A stretch of 64,000 bases of DNA from an uncultured Flavobacteriales bacterium (GCA_937872175.1 CALMPI010000002.1:1-64000), one strand, 5' to 3'; counted from the first letter of the stretch, positions 9,601 to 18,124 are shown. Notes: generated by a model from the sequence alone, not told the origin. Numbers and translations: made by a program.

Positions 9601-9779
9601 TCGAAGTCCACGGTGGTTCCGATGGGTGGGGTGGACCCCTTCACCATCACCGCGGCACCGATCAGCGGTTCTCCGCTCAGGGCGTCGCTCACCTTTCCGC
9701 GCACGGTGGACTGCGCGAACATGAGCGCGGGCGCGAGCAGCAGAATGATCAGGATCGAAGGCAGGCGCAGCGGTCTCAT
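6672..9779 (-). CDS. TonB-dependent outer-membrane receptor with carboxypeptidase-regulatory-like domain
   Basis: A 1035-residue receptor. The start MRPLRLPSILIILLLAPALMF gives a clean signal peptide; a longer 14-residue extension is unlikely. Residues about 24-110 form the N-terminal CarboxypepD_reg-like beta-sandwich (STVRGKVSDALSGEPLIGAAV). The plug follows (about 140-240: SQAVRRVTGVSTVGAFVTVRGL, then LFPTGLMDNIIITKTATPDLPGDWSG). The rest is a 22-stranded-type barrel ending with alternating aromatic residues. It imports an unidentified substrate using TonB energy. No SusD partner is present; its partners seem to be the secreted paralogs immediately downstream, one of which overlaps it by 4 bp. 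The substrate cannot be read from sequence. Confidence 0.9.
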   Translation of the reverse strand: MRPLRLPSILIILLLAPALMFAQSTVRGKVSDALSGEPLIGAAVMVKGSTPPIGTTVDFDGNYSLPLKLTGPVVLECTFFGYAPRELAVDLGGGGVVVRDFDMVEAKLELKEFEVTYKASKRSDGYLDRMKINSATSFDFISRDAMVRTGDGDASQAVRRVTGVSTVGAFVTVRGLADRYVVTSINGGRVPTLDPFTNNLRLDLFPTGLMDNIIITKTATPDLPGDWSGAHISMNTSDYPQKFFVNVQTTLGYNPNSSFAGIVTSASSSTDRLGWDDGMRGLPEGVPEDVEDFPRFVEPNIYQQLSLLGLQGYLNGLGITGSTPGFGSTSMTTGNTLQHLALTELGLLAPALLYDATAVGEAVGTYNATYDLGYFSPTVNAELAELNTRFDNSRWRVGEGTGDPNYNLGITLGNQIDIGRKRERPGKLGYLVGLRYSTETQYDGSSTFLRTFERYEDQEPGDQFKRKAEQRISVVSNGWNALGNLSFSPDRNNTISLMAMANTLGQNNARYISFLDPTISGETFISEEQFWEQRRLFAFQLSGKHLIPALNLTVLPDISYSTGRRDMLDFLTVQYVLPPPGQPITDVDGALTPPGRIYRFLNERMLDARLGFELPLGDDPSLIRKLKFGGAYRYNTRRNDQKYMVVLDAPGPTQWEEPGRFEMNEEGRFPSRYAPFGTFKDNDIGILHVTAGYMMTDYGITPRLRIAGGLRVESTDLVSDIYRFWKDGVAREDSIRGTVGDLAINGAGTPDPKPAYPGSIAQWDLLPSVNLIYRLRSDEQAPMNLRAAYFRSLGRPSFRELSVVQYYDYLFQAPVFGNPDLRMTSIDNYDLRVENFFKGGANVSLSGFYKTFRDHIELLQTSGGGITWRNADRSYVVGVELEGRVKLLRPLELRGNLTWMESRSFLTTFIAGQEVRYSTPMFGQAPYIVNSMLTYALDSLKLDLSVSYNLQGPKLAVTNNEGDPDAVRAFEMPRHVLDITLGKRFGDHWGLQFRVRDLLNTAVRRSYLFAEGHGPDFDSYRWGTEYQLSLSYTIR

Positions 9780-9988
9780 GCGGTTGGTCCCCGTCCGGGT
9801 CGGCGAAGGTGCAGGGCCCATGTGGGCTGAGCGTTCCGTTGGCGTTAAGCATGATCTATATCCGACCGATGTGGATCATCGTGCACGGGCCCTCGACCAG
9901 CAAGGCCTGGAAGCGTTCATCCCCGGTCGGCGGACATCGGAGGCCTGCGGCCCGGTCACATTCGCGTAACGATCCGGTCGATCGGATC
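9780..9988. other. Intergenic gap, likely promoter region of the receptor operon
   Basis: About 210 bp between the receptor start and the 3' end of the next minus-strand gene. It should hold the promoter of the receptor and secreted-paralog operon. I see no convincing TTG/TAnnTTTG pair, no strong hairpin and no small coding frame in it. Confidence 0.4.
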
Positions 9989-11287
9989 TTACGCTGGAAG
10001 GTGGTTCGTGATGGCATGTGGCAACGCCCCGATCGCCTGCCGGATGCGCTGTGTCTCGAGGCTCAACCGGCACGCGCGCCGCAGGGTGCGGACGAACCGG
10101 TCCATGTGCCGCTCACGCGCCAGTCGTTCCTCCTTGGGGCTCCGGCCGGGATGGATCGCCTGTTCCTTGAACTGGTCGATCACGCGGTCCATCAGCGATC
10201 GCTCACCAAGCATCAGGTCCCAGGCACGGGTCGGCACGCCCTCCAGCCGGACCCGACCGTCGACCTCGATCCAGCCCTCCTCCCGGTCCGCCTTGATGCG
10301 CAGCCGCCAGATGAAGGGCGCACCCGCCTCAGCATGCACGAGCCGCTCGTACACCGGAGCCGGCAACGGCGTGGCGGTCAGTGGCCACCCCTCGATCATG
10401 TCGTGGCCGAGGTGGAGATCGAGCAGTTCCTGACCCAGGCTGCACCAGGCCTCCAGGTCGGGGTGAAGCATGATGCGTACCGGGCCGGGTGCGGCCCCGT
10501 CCGCCTCCGGTCGTCCTTTCCACGAAGGGTCATGCATCGCCGCGTAGGCATAGTGGATGACGTCCGTGCTGGTGATCGTGCGGTCTATGGTGGCTTTCCG
10601 CAGCGGTCTGCGACGAATGCCTTGCGCACGTGCGGCCCGGACCTCCGACAGCGTGGGCGGGATCATCTGGGGGCCTTCGCCGTGGCGGAGCGGAAGGGCA
10701 CCGTACACCTCTTGGAAGCGGTCCACAGCCCAAGCGCTGATGTTGTCCCGGGCCACTCCCCTGGGATCGAACGTATGACGTGGAAGCAGCACCGTGCGCC
10801 GGCCCGGTCCGGCGAATTGTGCGTGGGGCAGGGCGGACGTGGCGAACGCGAAGGGATGGCCGGCGCCGATCTCCGGTGCGAAGACCAGAAAGGTGTTCCC
10901 TGCTCCTCCTTGCGGTCCGATCAGGAACGGCAGGTCGTCCACCGTCGGCTCAGGGATGGCCTGCCGCATCACATAGGTCCTGGCGAACGGCCTCGGAAGG
11001 AATTCGATCAGGTCCTCCTCATCCGACCGTCGTGCGGCGATCGGCACTGGGCGCCCTGTGGTCCCGGGTTTCCTCCGATCCGCCGCCGCCATGCTTCGCA
11101 ACCGCTCGGTGAGCGCGGCGGGGTCGGTGTCCAGTCGGGCGTCATGTGGATCGATGGGCGGCCCGGTGGTGTAGTGCCTGAAGATCGCATGGTCCGATCG
11201 CCCCGCCTGCACCGCCGCAGCGAACAGCGCGAGCTCCTCGCCGGGTTCGCCGGTCCGTCCCGCGCCGTCATTCCGGGTGTGCGACAT
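9989..11287 (-). CDS. Solo protein resembling the type ISP restriction-modification C-terminal specificity domain
   Basis: A 432-residue cytoplasmic protein, start chosen at MSHTRNDGAG; no signal peptide or membrane segment. Several segments match, in order, landmarks I associate with the C-terminal target-recognition region of type ISP restriction enzymes: a PRPFARTYV segment near residue 110 (family YRPFDxRxxY), GGAGNTFLVFAPE, DNISAWAVDRF, HYAYAAMHDPSWKGR near residue 260 (family YIYAVLHSPxYRxxY), RIMLHPDLEAWCSLGQELLDLHL, and RLEGVPTRAWDLMLGERSLMDRVIDQF near residue 370 (family IPxxAWDYxxGxRSALEWIIDQY). No methyltransferase, helicase or nuclease module is fused or adjacent, so it is an orphan domain. 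It could be a domesticated DNA-binding protein, a remnant, or part of a split system. Family assignment is by motif memory only. Confidence 0.7.
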   Translation of the reverse strand: MSHTRNDGAGRTGEPGEELALFAAAVQAGRSDHAIFRHYTTGPPIDPHDARLDTDPAALTERLRSMAAADRRKPGTTGRPVPIAARRSDEEDLIEFLPRPFARTYVMRQAIPEPTVDDLPFLIGPQGGAGNTFLVFAPEIGAGHPFAFATSALPHAQFAGPGRRTVLLPRHTFDPRGVARDNISAWAVDRFQEVYGALPLRHGEGPQMIPPTLSEVRAARAQGIRRRPLRKATIDRTITSTDVIHYAYAAMHDPSWKGRPEADGAAPGPVRIMLHPDLEAWCSLGQELLDLHLGHDMIEGWPLTATPLPAPVYERLVHAEAGAPFIWRLRIKADREEGWIEVDGRVRLEGVPTRAWDLMLGERSLMDRVIDQFKEQAIHPGRSPKEERLARERHMDRFVRTLRRACRLSLETQRIRQAIGALPHAITNHLPA

Positions 11288-11581
11288 CGGGGCAAAGCAC
11301 GAGGGCCCGCGTGAAGCCCGCCCTATCGGAAGGTTAAGCTTCGCTTGCCGCACCGTTACCCGACGACCGCCCAGACCTGGGATCCTGTTGAGCTGTGGGC
11401 GACCACACCGCCACCATCCCACGGACCTATGCCTACCCCGCGGTAAGATCCGTGTGAGCCGAACCGGGGATCGCCACGGGCCCCGCTTCCCGTGATCTCA
11501 CAGAGCGATGACCCAACCATAGATCCGCGGCCACATCCACGCAATGTCCGCGGGGGTGCTTTGCCGCACGATCCAACCCCC

Positions 11582-14500
11582 ATGTACCCGACGATACCCT
11601 TTCACGCTCCGCTGGTCGGTCCGGCGCGGCAACGCCTCTTCCGATGGGGCAGGTTCCATGAACACCTGTGGTGGTTCGCGCTGGCCATCGGTCTCTCCTG
11701 CATCAGCCTCATGGCGCAGGCCCAGATCAGCATCAGCCATCTGAGCACCTACTCCACCGGCAGCTTCGATACAGGCGCTGCGGAGATCGTGGACTTCGAC
11801 CCCGTCAGCGACCGGATCTACTTCGTGAATGCCGGGCTCAATGAGGTCCGCGCCCTGGATGCTTCGAACCCCGCAGCCCTCACACTGGCCTTCACCTTAT
11901 CCATGGCCGCATACGGCGCTGGCGTGAACAGTGTTGTGGTGGTGCCCGGTGGCATCGCAGTGGCCGTGGAGGCCGACCCGAAGACCGATCCGGGCAAGGT
12001 GGTCTTCTTCGATCCCAACGGCGTCTTCCTGTCCCAGGTCACCGTGGGCGCTTTGCCCGACATGGTGACCGTGACACCGAACGGACAGAAGGTGCTCGTG
12101 GCCAACGAGGGTGAACCCGATGATGACTACCTCATCGACCCGCAAGGCTCGGTAAGCATCATCGACATCAGTGGCGGGATCGCATCCGTGACCGCCGCGA
12201 ACGTGACCACGATCGAATTCACCGGGTACACGCCCGCCATGCTGCCTGGCGTGCGGATCTTCGGACCCGGTGCAACGGTGGCGCAGGACATGGAGCCGGA
12301 GTACATCGCTGTGAGCGATGATTCGCAGAAGGCCTTCGTTGCCTGTCAGGAGAACAACGCGGTGGTGCGCATCGACCTGACGACGAACACGATCGAGCAG
12401 ATCGCCGCGTTGGGCAGCAAGGACAACAGCCTACCCGGCAACGGCTTCGACGCCAGCAACAGTGACGGCGGCATCAACATTTCCACGTGGCCGGTGCGCA
12501 GCTTCTACATGCCCGATGCGATCCACGCCTTCACCATCGCTGGGCAGACCTACGTGGCCTACGCCAACGAGGGCGATGTGCGCGAGTACGATGGATACGA
12601 GGAAGTGAAGCGCGTGTCGAGCGGTTCCGTGGTGCTCGACCCCACCATCTTCCCGAATGCCGCCACACTGAAGCAGAACGCCAACCTTGGGCGCCTGAAC
12701 ATCACCATCGCCCAAGGCGATGCCGACAACGACAATGACCTGGACACCATCTTCACCTTCGGCACGCGCAGTTTCAGCATCCGCGATGTGAACGGTGCGT
12801 TGGTCTACGACAGCGGCGATGACTTCGAACAGATCACCGCGACGCAGCTTCCATCGGAATTCAACAGCAACAACGACGAGAACGGAACCTTCGATGCACG
12901 CAGCGATGATAAAGGACCCGAGCCGGAGGCCGTGACCGTGGGCGTGGTGAACGGTGTACCCTACGCGTTCATCGGTCTGGAGCGCATCGGAGGGATCATG
13001 GTATACGACGTGAGCGATCCCGCGGCTCCCGTCTTCGTGCAATACCTCAACAACCGCGACTTCGCTGGCGATGCGGAGCTTGGCACCGCCGGTGACCTGG
13101 GCCCCGAGTGCATCGTGTTCGTGAGTGCTGCCGACAGTCCCAATGGCACACCGCTGCTTGTGGTGGGCAATGAGGTGAGCGGCACGGTGAGCATCTTCCA
13201 AGTGGCGCCCACCGCGTTCGAGCTGCAGATCCTGCACGCTTCCGACTTCGAGGGCGCCGTACCCGCCACGGAGGACGCCCCGCGTTTTGCCGCCATCGTG
13301 GACAGCCTGGAGCACACCTACGCGAACTCGGTCACGCTGAGCAGCGGCGACAACTTCCTGCCCGGTCCCTTCATGAGCGCGGGTGAGGATCCCACGCTGG
13401 TGGCGCCGCTGAAGGCCGCCTATGAGAACTACTACGGTGGTCCCTTCGCGAACAACGACCTGCGCGCGGGCATCGGCCGGGTGGACATCACGATCATGAA
13501 CATCCTGGGGATCCAGGCCGCTGCGCTGGGCAACCACGAGTTCGATCTGGGCACCAGCGAGCTGCGCAATATCATCGCCGGTCAGAACAGCGGGACCAAC
13601 ATCCGCTGGTCCGGCGCCCAGTTCCCCTACCTCAGCAGCAACCTCGACTTCAGCGCCGATGCCAACCTGAGCAACCTCTTCACGAACACCCGCGAGGAGC
13701 ACACCTTCTTCCAGAGCAACCCGGCGCAGACCGCCTCGGCGATCGCGGCCACCAAGAAGCTTGCTCCCAGCACGATCATCACGGTGAACGGCGAGCGCAT
13801 CGGTGTGGTGGGTGCCACCACCCAGATCCTCGCGAGCATCTCCTCGCCCGGGGCCACCACCATCATCGGTCCCGACGCGGATGACATGCCTGCGCTGGCC
13901 GCTATCCTGCAGCCGGTGGTCGACTCCCTCCGCATGGCGGAAGGGATCGACAAGATCATCCTGTTGAGCCACCTCCAGCAGCTCACCTTGGAGAAGGCGC
14001 TCGCGCCGCTGCTGAACGGTGTGGACGTGATCATCGCCGGTGGTTCGCACACCCTGATGGCCGACGCCACCGATCGCCTGCGCGCCGGTGATGTGGCCGC
14101 CGAGACCTACCCTTTCCTCACGGCCGGCCTCGATGGCAAGCCCATCGCCATCGTGAACACCACCAGCGAGTACAAGTACGTCGGCCGCCTCGTGGTGGAC
14201 TTCGACGCCAACGGTGACATCGTCCCGGCCAGCATCGACCCCGCCATCAGCGGCGCCTATCCGGCCGACAGCCTGGGCGTGGTGGAGGTGTGGGGCGACT
14301 ACGCCGATGCCTTCACGCCCGGCAGCAAGGGCCAGGAGGTACAGAACCTCTGTGGCGCGATCGCGGCGGTGATCGTGGCGAAGGACGGCAACCTCTTCGG
14401 GCGCATCGATGTGTTCCTGGAAGGCCGCCGCACCTTCGTCCGCACCGAGGAGACGAACATGGGCAACCTCAGCGCCGATGCCAACAAGTGGATGGCCCGC

Positions 14501-16489
14501 CGCTACGATCCCGCCGTCACCATCAGCATCAAGAACGGTGGGGGCATCCGCAGCGCGATCGGCTATGTGAACGCCGTGGGTGGCAACGTGAACCTGGAGC
14601 CGCCTCAGGCCAACCCGCTCGCGGGCAAGCAGCAGGGCGACATCAGCCAGCTCGACATTGAGAACTCGCTGCGCTTCAACAACCAGCTGAGCACGCTCAC
14701 CCTGACCGCCGCCGACCTGCGCACCATCCTGGAGCACGGTGTGGCCGCCAGCGGTCCCGGCCAGACCCAGGGTCGCTTCCCGCAGGTGAGCGGTGTCCGC
14801 TTCAGCTACGATGAGACCCTGCCGGCGAACGCCCGCATCCTGAACGCGGTGGTGACGGACAGCGCTGGCATCACGGTGGATACGCTGGTGATGAACGGCC
14901 TCGTCCACGGCGACCCTGCCCGCACCTTCCGGGTGGTGACCCTGAACTTCCTGGCCGGAGGTGGTGATGGCTATCCGTTCAATACGCTCGGCACCGGCCG
15001 CGTGGATCTGAACACCCTGCCCGACGCGGGTCCGGGTGTGGCGAGCTTCACCAATGCCGGCAGCGAGCAGGATGCCTTCGCCGAGTACATGAAGAGCTTC
15101 CACAGCACGTCGGCCTACGCGCTGGCCGAAACGCCCGACAGCCTGGACACGCGCATCGAAGAGGTCAACGACCGCGAGGATGACATCCTGGGTGGTCCGG
15201 TGGCCTGCCTGCTGAACGAAGTGGAGCTGACGATGACCACGGATGCCAGCGCCGACCAGCTCAGCTGGAACATCGTGATCGGCAACACGCAGACCGTGGT
15301 GTGCAGTGGCAGCGGTCTTCCCGCCAGCACCACCTTCACGGCGACCTGCTGCCTGGCCGATGGCTGCTACGACCTGCAGGTCCTTGACAGCTTCGGGGAT
15401 GGCATCGCCGGTGGCGGTTTCGTGCTCCGCGACGCCAACGGCGAACGGATCATCGACAACAGCAACAACGGCGGTTCATTCACCTCCCTGAGCAAGGCAC
15501 CGCTCGGGTTCTGCCTGCCCCTTGGCAGCGACCGGCTCACCGCCGCCAGCTGCGATCTGCTGGCCATCGCGCCCACCGGGGCCATCTCCGCCGAGGTCAA
15601 CCCCGCGGTGAGCGCCCAGTACAACGTGACGAACACCACCAGCGGCTACCAGTTCTGGATCCGCAACCCGCATGGCGGCTACAACCGCCGGGTGTTCCTG
15701 GCGCACAACACCGGCAACGGCCCGGCAGGTGCCACGCGTTGCGCCACGCTGAAGCTGAGCGCGCTCACCACCCTGCCCGTACCGGCGAACGTCCTGCTGA
15801 ACGTGCAGGTACGCTCGCGCGTGGCGGGTGTGTATGCCGAGTTCGGTCCGGCCTGCCAGTTGAAGGTGGCCGTGCCCGCATGCAGCACGACCAAGCTCGT
15901 GGACACCCCGGGCAGTTCCATCTTCTCCTGCGGTGTGGTGAAGCCATTCGGCACCAATGCCCAGATCAGCGCCTTCCCGGTGACCGGGGCCACCACCTAC
16001 CAGTTCCGCTTCGAGCGCGTGGGCGGAGGCTTCGCCCGGCAGATCGCGTCCACCACCAACAACCTCACGCTGAAGTGGAACACCCTGCCCCTCGTGAATG
16101 GGGACACCTACAACGTGACGGTGCGCGTGAGCGTGGATGGCGGTGCCACCTACTGTCCGTTCGGTGACGTGTGCACGGTGACGATCGACAACACGCCGGG
16201 CCAGGTGCAGCGCAGTGTGGACGCGGATGTCGTCGCCGAGAACGTGACCCTTTATCCGAACCCGGTGCGGAATGGCCTCGGCAACGTGCGCTTCGAGGGC
16301 ATGGATGCGTTCGACGGCACGATCGTGCTGGAAGTGATGGACCTGACCGGCCGTCGCGTACTGGCCGAACAGGCGTCCTTCACCCCGTCCATGCGGGTCG
16401 ACCTCTCCGGTCAGCCCGATGGCGTGTATCTGATGACGCTCACCGTGGGTGAGCAGCAATGGACCCGGCGACTGGTGGTACAGCGCTGA
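11582..16489 (+). CDS. Giant secreted choice-of-anchor I / 5'-nucleotidase-family protein with T9SS sorting domain
   Basis: A 1635-residue protein starting at MYPTIPFHAP; the hydrophobic signal core lies at about residues 30-48, ending LMAQAQ. Residues about 50-540 are a choice-of-anchor I beta-propeller-like domain (for example GQKVLVANEGEPDDDY). A UshA-type metallophosphatase follows from about 548 (LQILHASDFEG, SSGDNFLPG, ALGNHEFDLG, LSHLQQ, IIAGGSHT), then the 5'-nucleotidase C-terminal substrate domain (about 920-1150; NMGNLSADA, ISIKNGGGIRSAI). Several Ig/fibronectin-like stretches and a T9SS type A domain (LYPNPVRNGLGNVRF, then GVYLMTLTVGEQQW) end it. It probably releases phosphate from nucleotides or related esters at the cell surface. 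The usual N-terminal DxH metal motif reads DFE, so activity needs testing. A terminator hairpin lies 31 bp downstream. Confidence 0.9.
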   Translation: MYPTIPFHAPLVGPARQRLFRWGRFHEHLWWFALAIGLSCISLMAQAQISISHLSTYSTGSFDTGAAEIVDFDPVSDRIYFVNAGLNEVRALDASNPAALTLAFTLSMAAYGAGVNSVVVVPGGIAVAVEADPKTDPGKVVFFDPNGVFLSQVTVGALPDMVTVTPNGQKVLVANEGEPDDDYLIDPQGSVSIIDISGGIASVTAANVTTIEFTGYTPAMLPGVRIFGPGATVAQDMEPEYIAVSDDSQKAFVACQENNAVVRIDLTTNTIEQIAALGSKDNSLPGNGFDASNSDGGINISTWPVRSFYMPDAIHAFTIAGQTYVAYANEGDVREYDGYEEVKRVSSGSVVLDPTIFPNAATLKQNANLGRLNITIAQGDADNDNDLDTIFTFGTRSFSIRDVNGALVYDSGDDFEQITATQLPSEFNSNNDENGTFDARSDDKGPEPEAVTVGVVNGVPYAFIGLERIGGIMVYDVSDPAAPVFVQYLNNRDFAGDAELGTAGDLGPECIVFVSAADSPNGTPLLVVGNEVSGTVSIFQVAPTAFELQILHASDFEGAVPATEDAPRFAAIVDSLEHTYANSVTLSSGDNFLPGPFMSAGEDPTLVAPLKAAYENYYGGPFANNDLRAGIGRVDITIMNILGIQAAALGNHEFDLGTSELRNIIAGQNSGTNIRWSGAQFPYLSSNLDFSADANLSNLFTNTREEHTFFQSNPAQTASAIAATKKLAPSTIITVNGERIGVVGATTQILASISSPGATTIIGPDADDMPALAAILQPVVDSLRMAEGIDKIILLSHLQQLTLEKALAPLLNGVDVIIAGGSHTLMADATDRLRAGDVAAETYPFLTAGLDGKPIAIVNTTSEYKYVGRLVVDFDANGDIVPASIDPAISGAYPADSLGVVEVWGDYADAFTPGSKGQEVQNLCGAIAAVIVAKDGNLFGRIDVFLEGRRTFVRTEETNMGNLSADANKWMARRYDPAVTISIKNGGGIRSAIGYVNAVGGNVNLEPPQANPLAGKQQGDISQLDIENSLRFNNQLSTLTLTAADLRTILEHGVAASGPGQTQGRFPQVSGVRFSYDETLPANARILNAVVTDSAGITVDTLVMNGLVHGDPARTFRVVTLNFLAGGGDGYPFNTLGTGRVDLNTLPDAGPGVASFTNAGSEQDAFAEYMKSFHSTSAYALAETPDSLDTRIEEVNDREDDILGGPVACLLNEVELTMTTDASADQLSWNIVIGNTQTVVCSGSGLPASTTFTATCCLADGCYDLQVLDSFGDGIAGGGFVLRDANGERIIDNSNNGGSFTSLSKAPLGFCLPLGSDRLTAASCDLLAIAPTGAISAEVNPAVSAQYNVTNTTSGYQFWIRNPHGGYNRRVFLAHNTGNGPAGATRCATLKLSALTTLPVPANVLLNVQVRSRVAGVYAEFGPACQLKVAVPACSTTKLVDTPGSSIFSCGVVKPFGTNAQISAFPVTGATTYQFRFERVGGGFARQIASTTNNLTLKWNTLPLVNGDTYNVTVRVSVDGGATYCPFGDVCTVTIDNTPGQVQRSVDADVVAENVTLYPNPVRNGLGNVRFEGMDAFDGTIVLEVMDLTGRRVLAEQASFTPSMRVDLSGQPDGVYLMTLTVGEQQWTRRLVVQR

Positions 16490-16520
16490 GGACCGGGGAG
16501 CGATCCCCAGGAACGAGGGA

Positions 16521-16546
16521 AGGGGCCGTCCGCTAGGGCGGCCCCT
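16521..16546 (+). terminator. Hairpin terminator after the nucleotidase-family gene
   Basis: Perfect 8-bp GC-rich stem aggggccg / cggcccct with a 10-nt loop, followed by a short T stretch. It lies 31 bp after the stop codon on the same strand. Confidence 0.7.
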
Positions 16547-16656
16547 TTGCGTTCATGGGGATCACGATCGCTTCACATCGTGTTCATCCAGCCTTCGCAC
16601 ACGTCCGGTCACTTCCTTCTAGGTTGCGCCACACTTCCAGCAACTCCGCGCTCCCC

Positions 16657-17358
16657 ATGAAGTTCCGCCTTCTTCCCCTCGCGCTCATCGCCACCACGGC
16701 CTACGCCCAACCCACCACCGACATCGGGCTGTTCGCCGGCACCGCGGCGAACACCTTGGAAGTGCGCGTAAGACCGAACGCTTCGTTCACGGAGGTGATG
16801 AGCTCGCTCACCTTCACCATCCGCTGGGAGTCCACCTCCGGGGCCACCATCGCGGGACCGTCCACGCTGAGCATCGGACAGAACTGCCCGGGCGGCTTCT
16901 TCGTGACACCCAGCGGCGATAGCACGGTCACCAATGGAGGTTTCAACTACTACACCTTCAATGCGTTCGGATTCGCCCAGTTGAGCGCCGCCTGCCCGGG
17001 GCAGACCTGGACCGCGAATACTGAGCGCGTCATTGCCACCATCCCCATCCGTCCCGGCGTCGCCTGCGCCAACTTCCGCATCGTGAACGATGCGTACACC
17101 ACCGCCAACAACAAGGACTTCTTCATTTCCCTGAACGGTCTTCCCCGCACGGGCACCATCTACAGTGCGGCGGCGGTGAAAGCCGTGCGCGGTGACCTGA
17201 ACCGGGACGGCCAGGTGAACATCACCGACTTCGGCCTCTTCGTGAACGCGTTCGGTGCACCATGCACCGGTTGTGCGGCCGATCTGAACTTCGACAATAC
17301 GGTGAACGTGTCGGACTTCGGGCTGTTCGTGAACGTGTTCGGCATCGTCTGCCCCTGA
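16657..17358 (+). CDS. Secreted protein with two C-terminal dockerin-like EF-hand repeats
   Basis: A 233-residue protein; start chosen at MKFRLLPLALIATTAYAQ, a compact signal peptide. The N-terminal part (about 25-170) is a beta-rich domain reminiscent of cohesin or adhesin folds (LEVRVRPNASFTEVMSSLTFTIRWE), with Cys pairs. The C-terminal 55 residues hold two EF-hand-like units, DLNRDGQVNITDFGLFVNAF and DLNFDNTVNVSDFGLFVNVF, separated by a CTGC turn and closed by a terminal Cys. This matches the end of the beta-helix protein at 1391-2938. No T9SS type A domain is present. Likely a calcium-binding exported protein; function unknown. Confidence 0.82.
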   Translation: MKFRLLPLALIATTAYAQPTTDIGLFAGTAANTLEVRVRPNASFTEVMSSLTFTIRWESTSGATIAGPSTLSIGQNCPGGFFVTPSGDSTVTNGGFNYYTFNAFGFAQLSAACPGQTWTANTERVIATIPIRPGVACANFRIVNDAYTTANNKDFFISLNGLPRTGTIYSAAAVKAVRGDLNRDGQVNITDFGLFVNAFGAPCTGCAADLNFDNTVNVSDFGLFVNVFGIVCP

Positions 17359-17497
17359 GCCTCAAGTGCTCCCGCAGCGGTCCACAACCGCCTGTTGATA
17401 GGTCGTGGATACGAGCCCGGCCTCAGCGCTCGGCACCGCGTCCGCTCGAACTACTTTTTGCCCCGGCGATCGACGTGTTCATCGTCGATCGGAAACC

Positions 17498-17956
17498 ATG
17501 GGCGAACGAAGGAATGCGGATGGATTGGGCGCCGAGCTGGCGCGTTGGGTCACCAGCCTGGATCACACCGATCAGGTTGTATGGGCGGTGTTGCGCTTCG
17601 AGGATGTGTTCCTGGGCGACCGGCTCGCTGATGTGCATCTGCGTCTGAAGCTGCTGCGTCGTCAGCTTGCCCCTCGGATCACCGTTTCCCAGGTGCTTGC
17701 CGTGGATGCCTTGCTCGAGGATGGGGCCTGGAAGGATCCGGATGCCGATCTCTCCGCGTTCCGGGATGCCTATCAGTCCGTCCGCACCTGGCGACGCCGG
17801 GATCCCATCCCCAGTGTGTGGCTCGAACCTCCCATTGGAAGGACGGCCTTGGAACCAAGGGTCGGCGCGATCGCACCCGATCCGCACAGGACAACGGATG
17901 CCCCCGCAACATCCACAGCACCGGACCCGGCGACCGGTGGGCCAAACCGGGGTTGA
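17498..17956 (+). CDS. Hypothetical protein
   Basis: A 152-residue frame beginning MGERRNADG. It has strongly GC-rich third codon positions and an ordinary amino-acid mix for its first 100 residues (LARWVTSLDHTDQVVWAVL, then LRLKLLRRQLAP). The last 40 residues are Pro/Thr/Ala-rich and look disordered. No signal peptide, membrane segment or family motif is recognised. A longer frame on the opposite strand covers the same DNA but has an unnatural Arg/Pro/Gly-rich composition. The gene stands alone between two secreted-protein genes. Real coding status is moderately likely. Confidence 0.45.
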   Translation: MGERRNADGLGAELARWVTSLDHTDQVVWAVLRFEDVFLGDRLADVHLRLKLLRRQLAPRITVSQVLAVDALLEDGAWKDPDADLSAFRDAYQSVRTWRRRDPIPSVWLEPPIGRTALEPRVGAIAPDPHRTTDAPATSTAPDPATGGPNRG

Positions 17957-18083
17957 TGACGTTGTGACCACCCACCGGTGCCGGGCCTGAGCCACGAAGG
18001 AAGCGGATCGGGCCGCCTTGCGTGTGAAGTCCGCATCAAGCCTTGGGGAACCTGGCGTGAACCACGCCCGTCCACGTATGAAA

Positions 18084-18104
18084 AAGCCGGCGCGAGGCCG
18101 GCTT
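18084..18104 (-). terminator. Rho-independent terminator for the small secreted protein gene
   Basis: On the minus strand an 8-bp stem (aagccggc / gccggctt, 5-nt loop) is followed by a run of T. It lies about 20 bp after the stop codon of the 129-residue secreted protein. Confidence 0.8.
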
Positions 18105-18124
18105 CCATGCATCAGCGGTGAAGT

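Noticed and set aside
9780-11581. Complete restriction-modification or phage-defence island
   Set aside because: Only one specificity-like protein is present; neighbours are a TonB receptor and a nucleotidase, with no methyltransferase, nuclease, integrase or transposase.
12431-15103. 890-codon minus-strand frame inside the nucleotidase-family gene
   Set aside because: Antisense to a gene with clear domains and terminator; no recognisable motif.
17423-18112. 229-codon minus-strand gene overlapping the hypothetical at 17498-17956
   Set aside because: Arg/Pro/Gly-rich composition, and it crosses the terminator hairpin of the neighbouring gene; the plus-strand frame has better codon bias.
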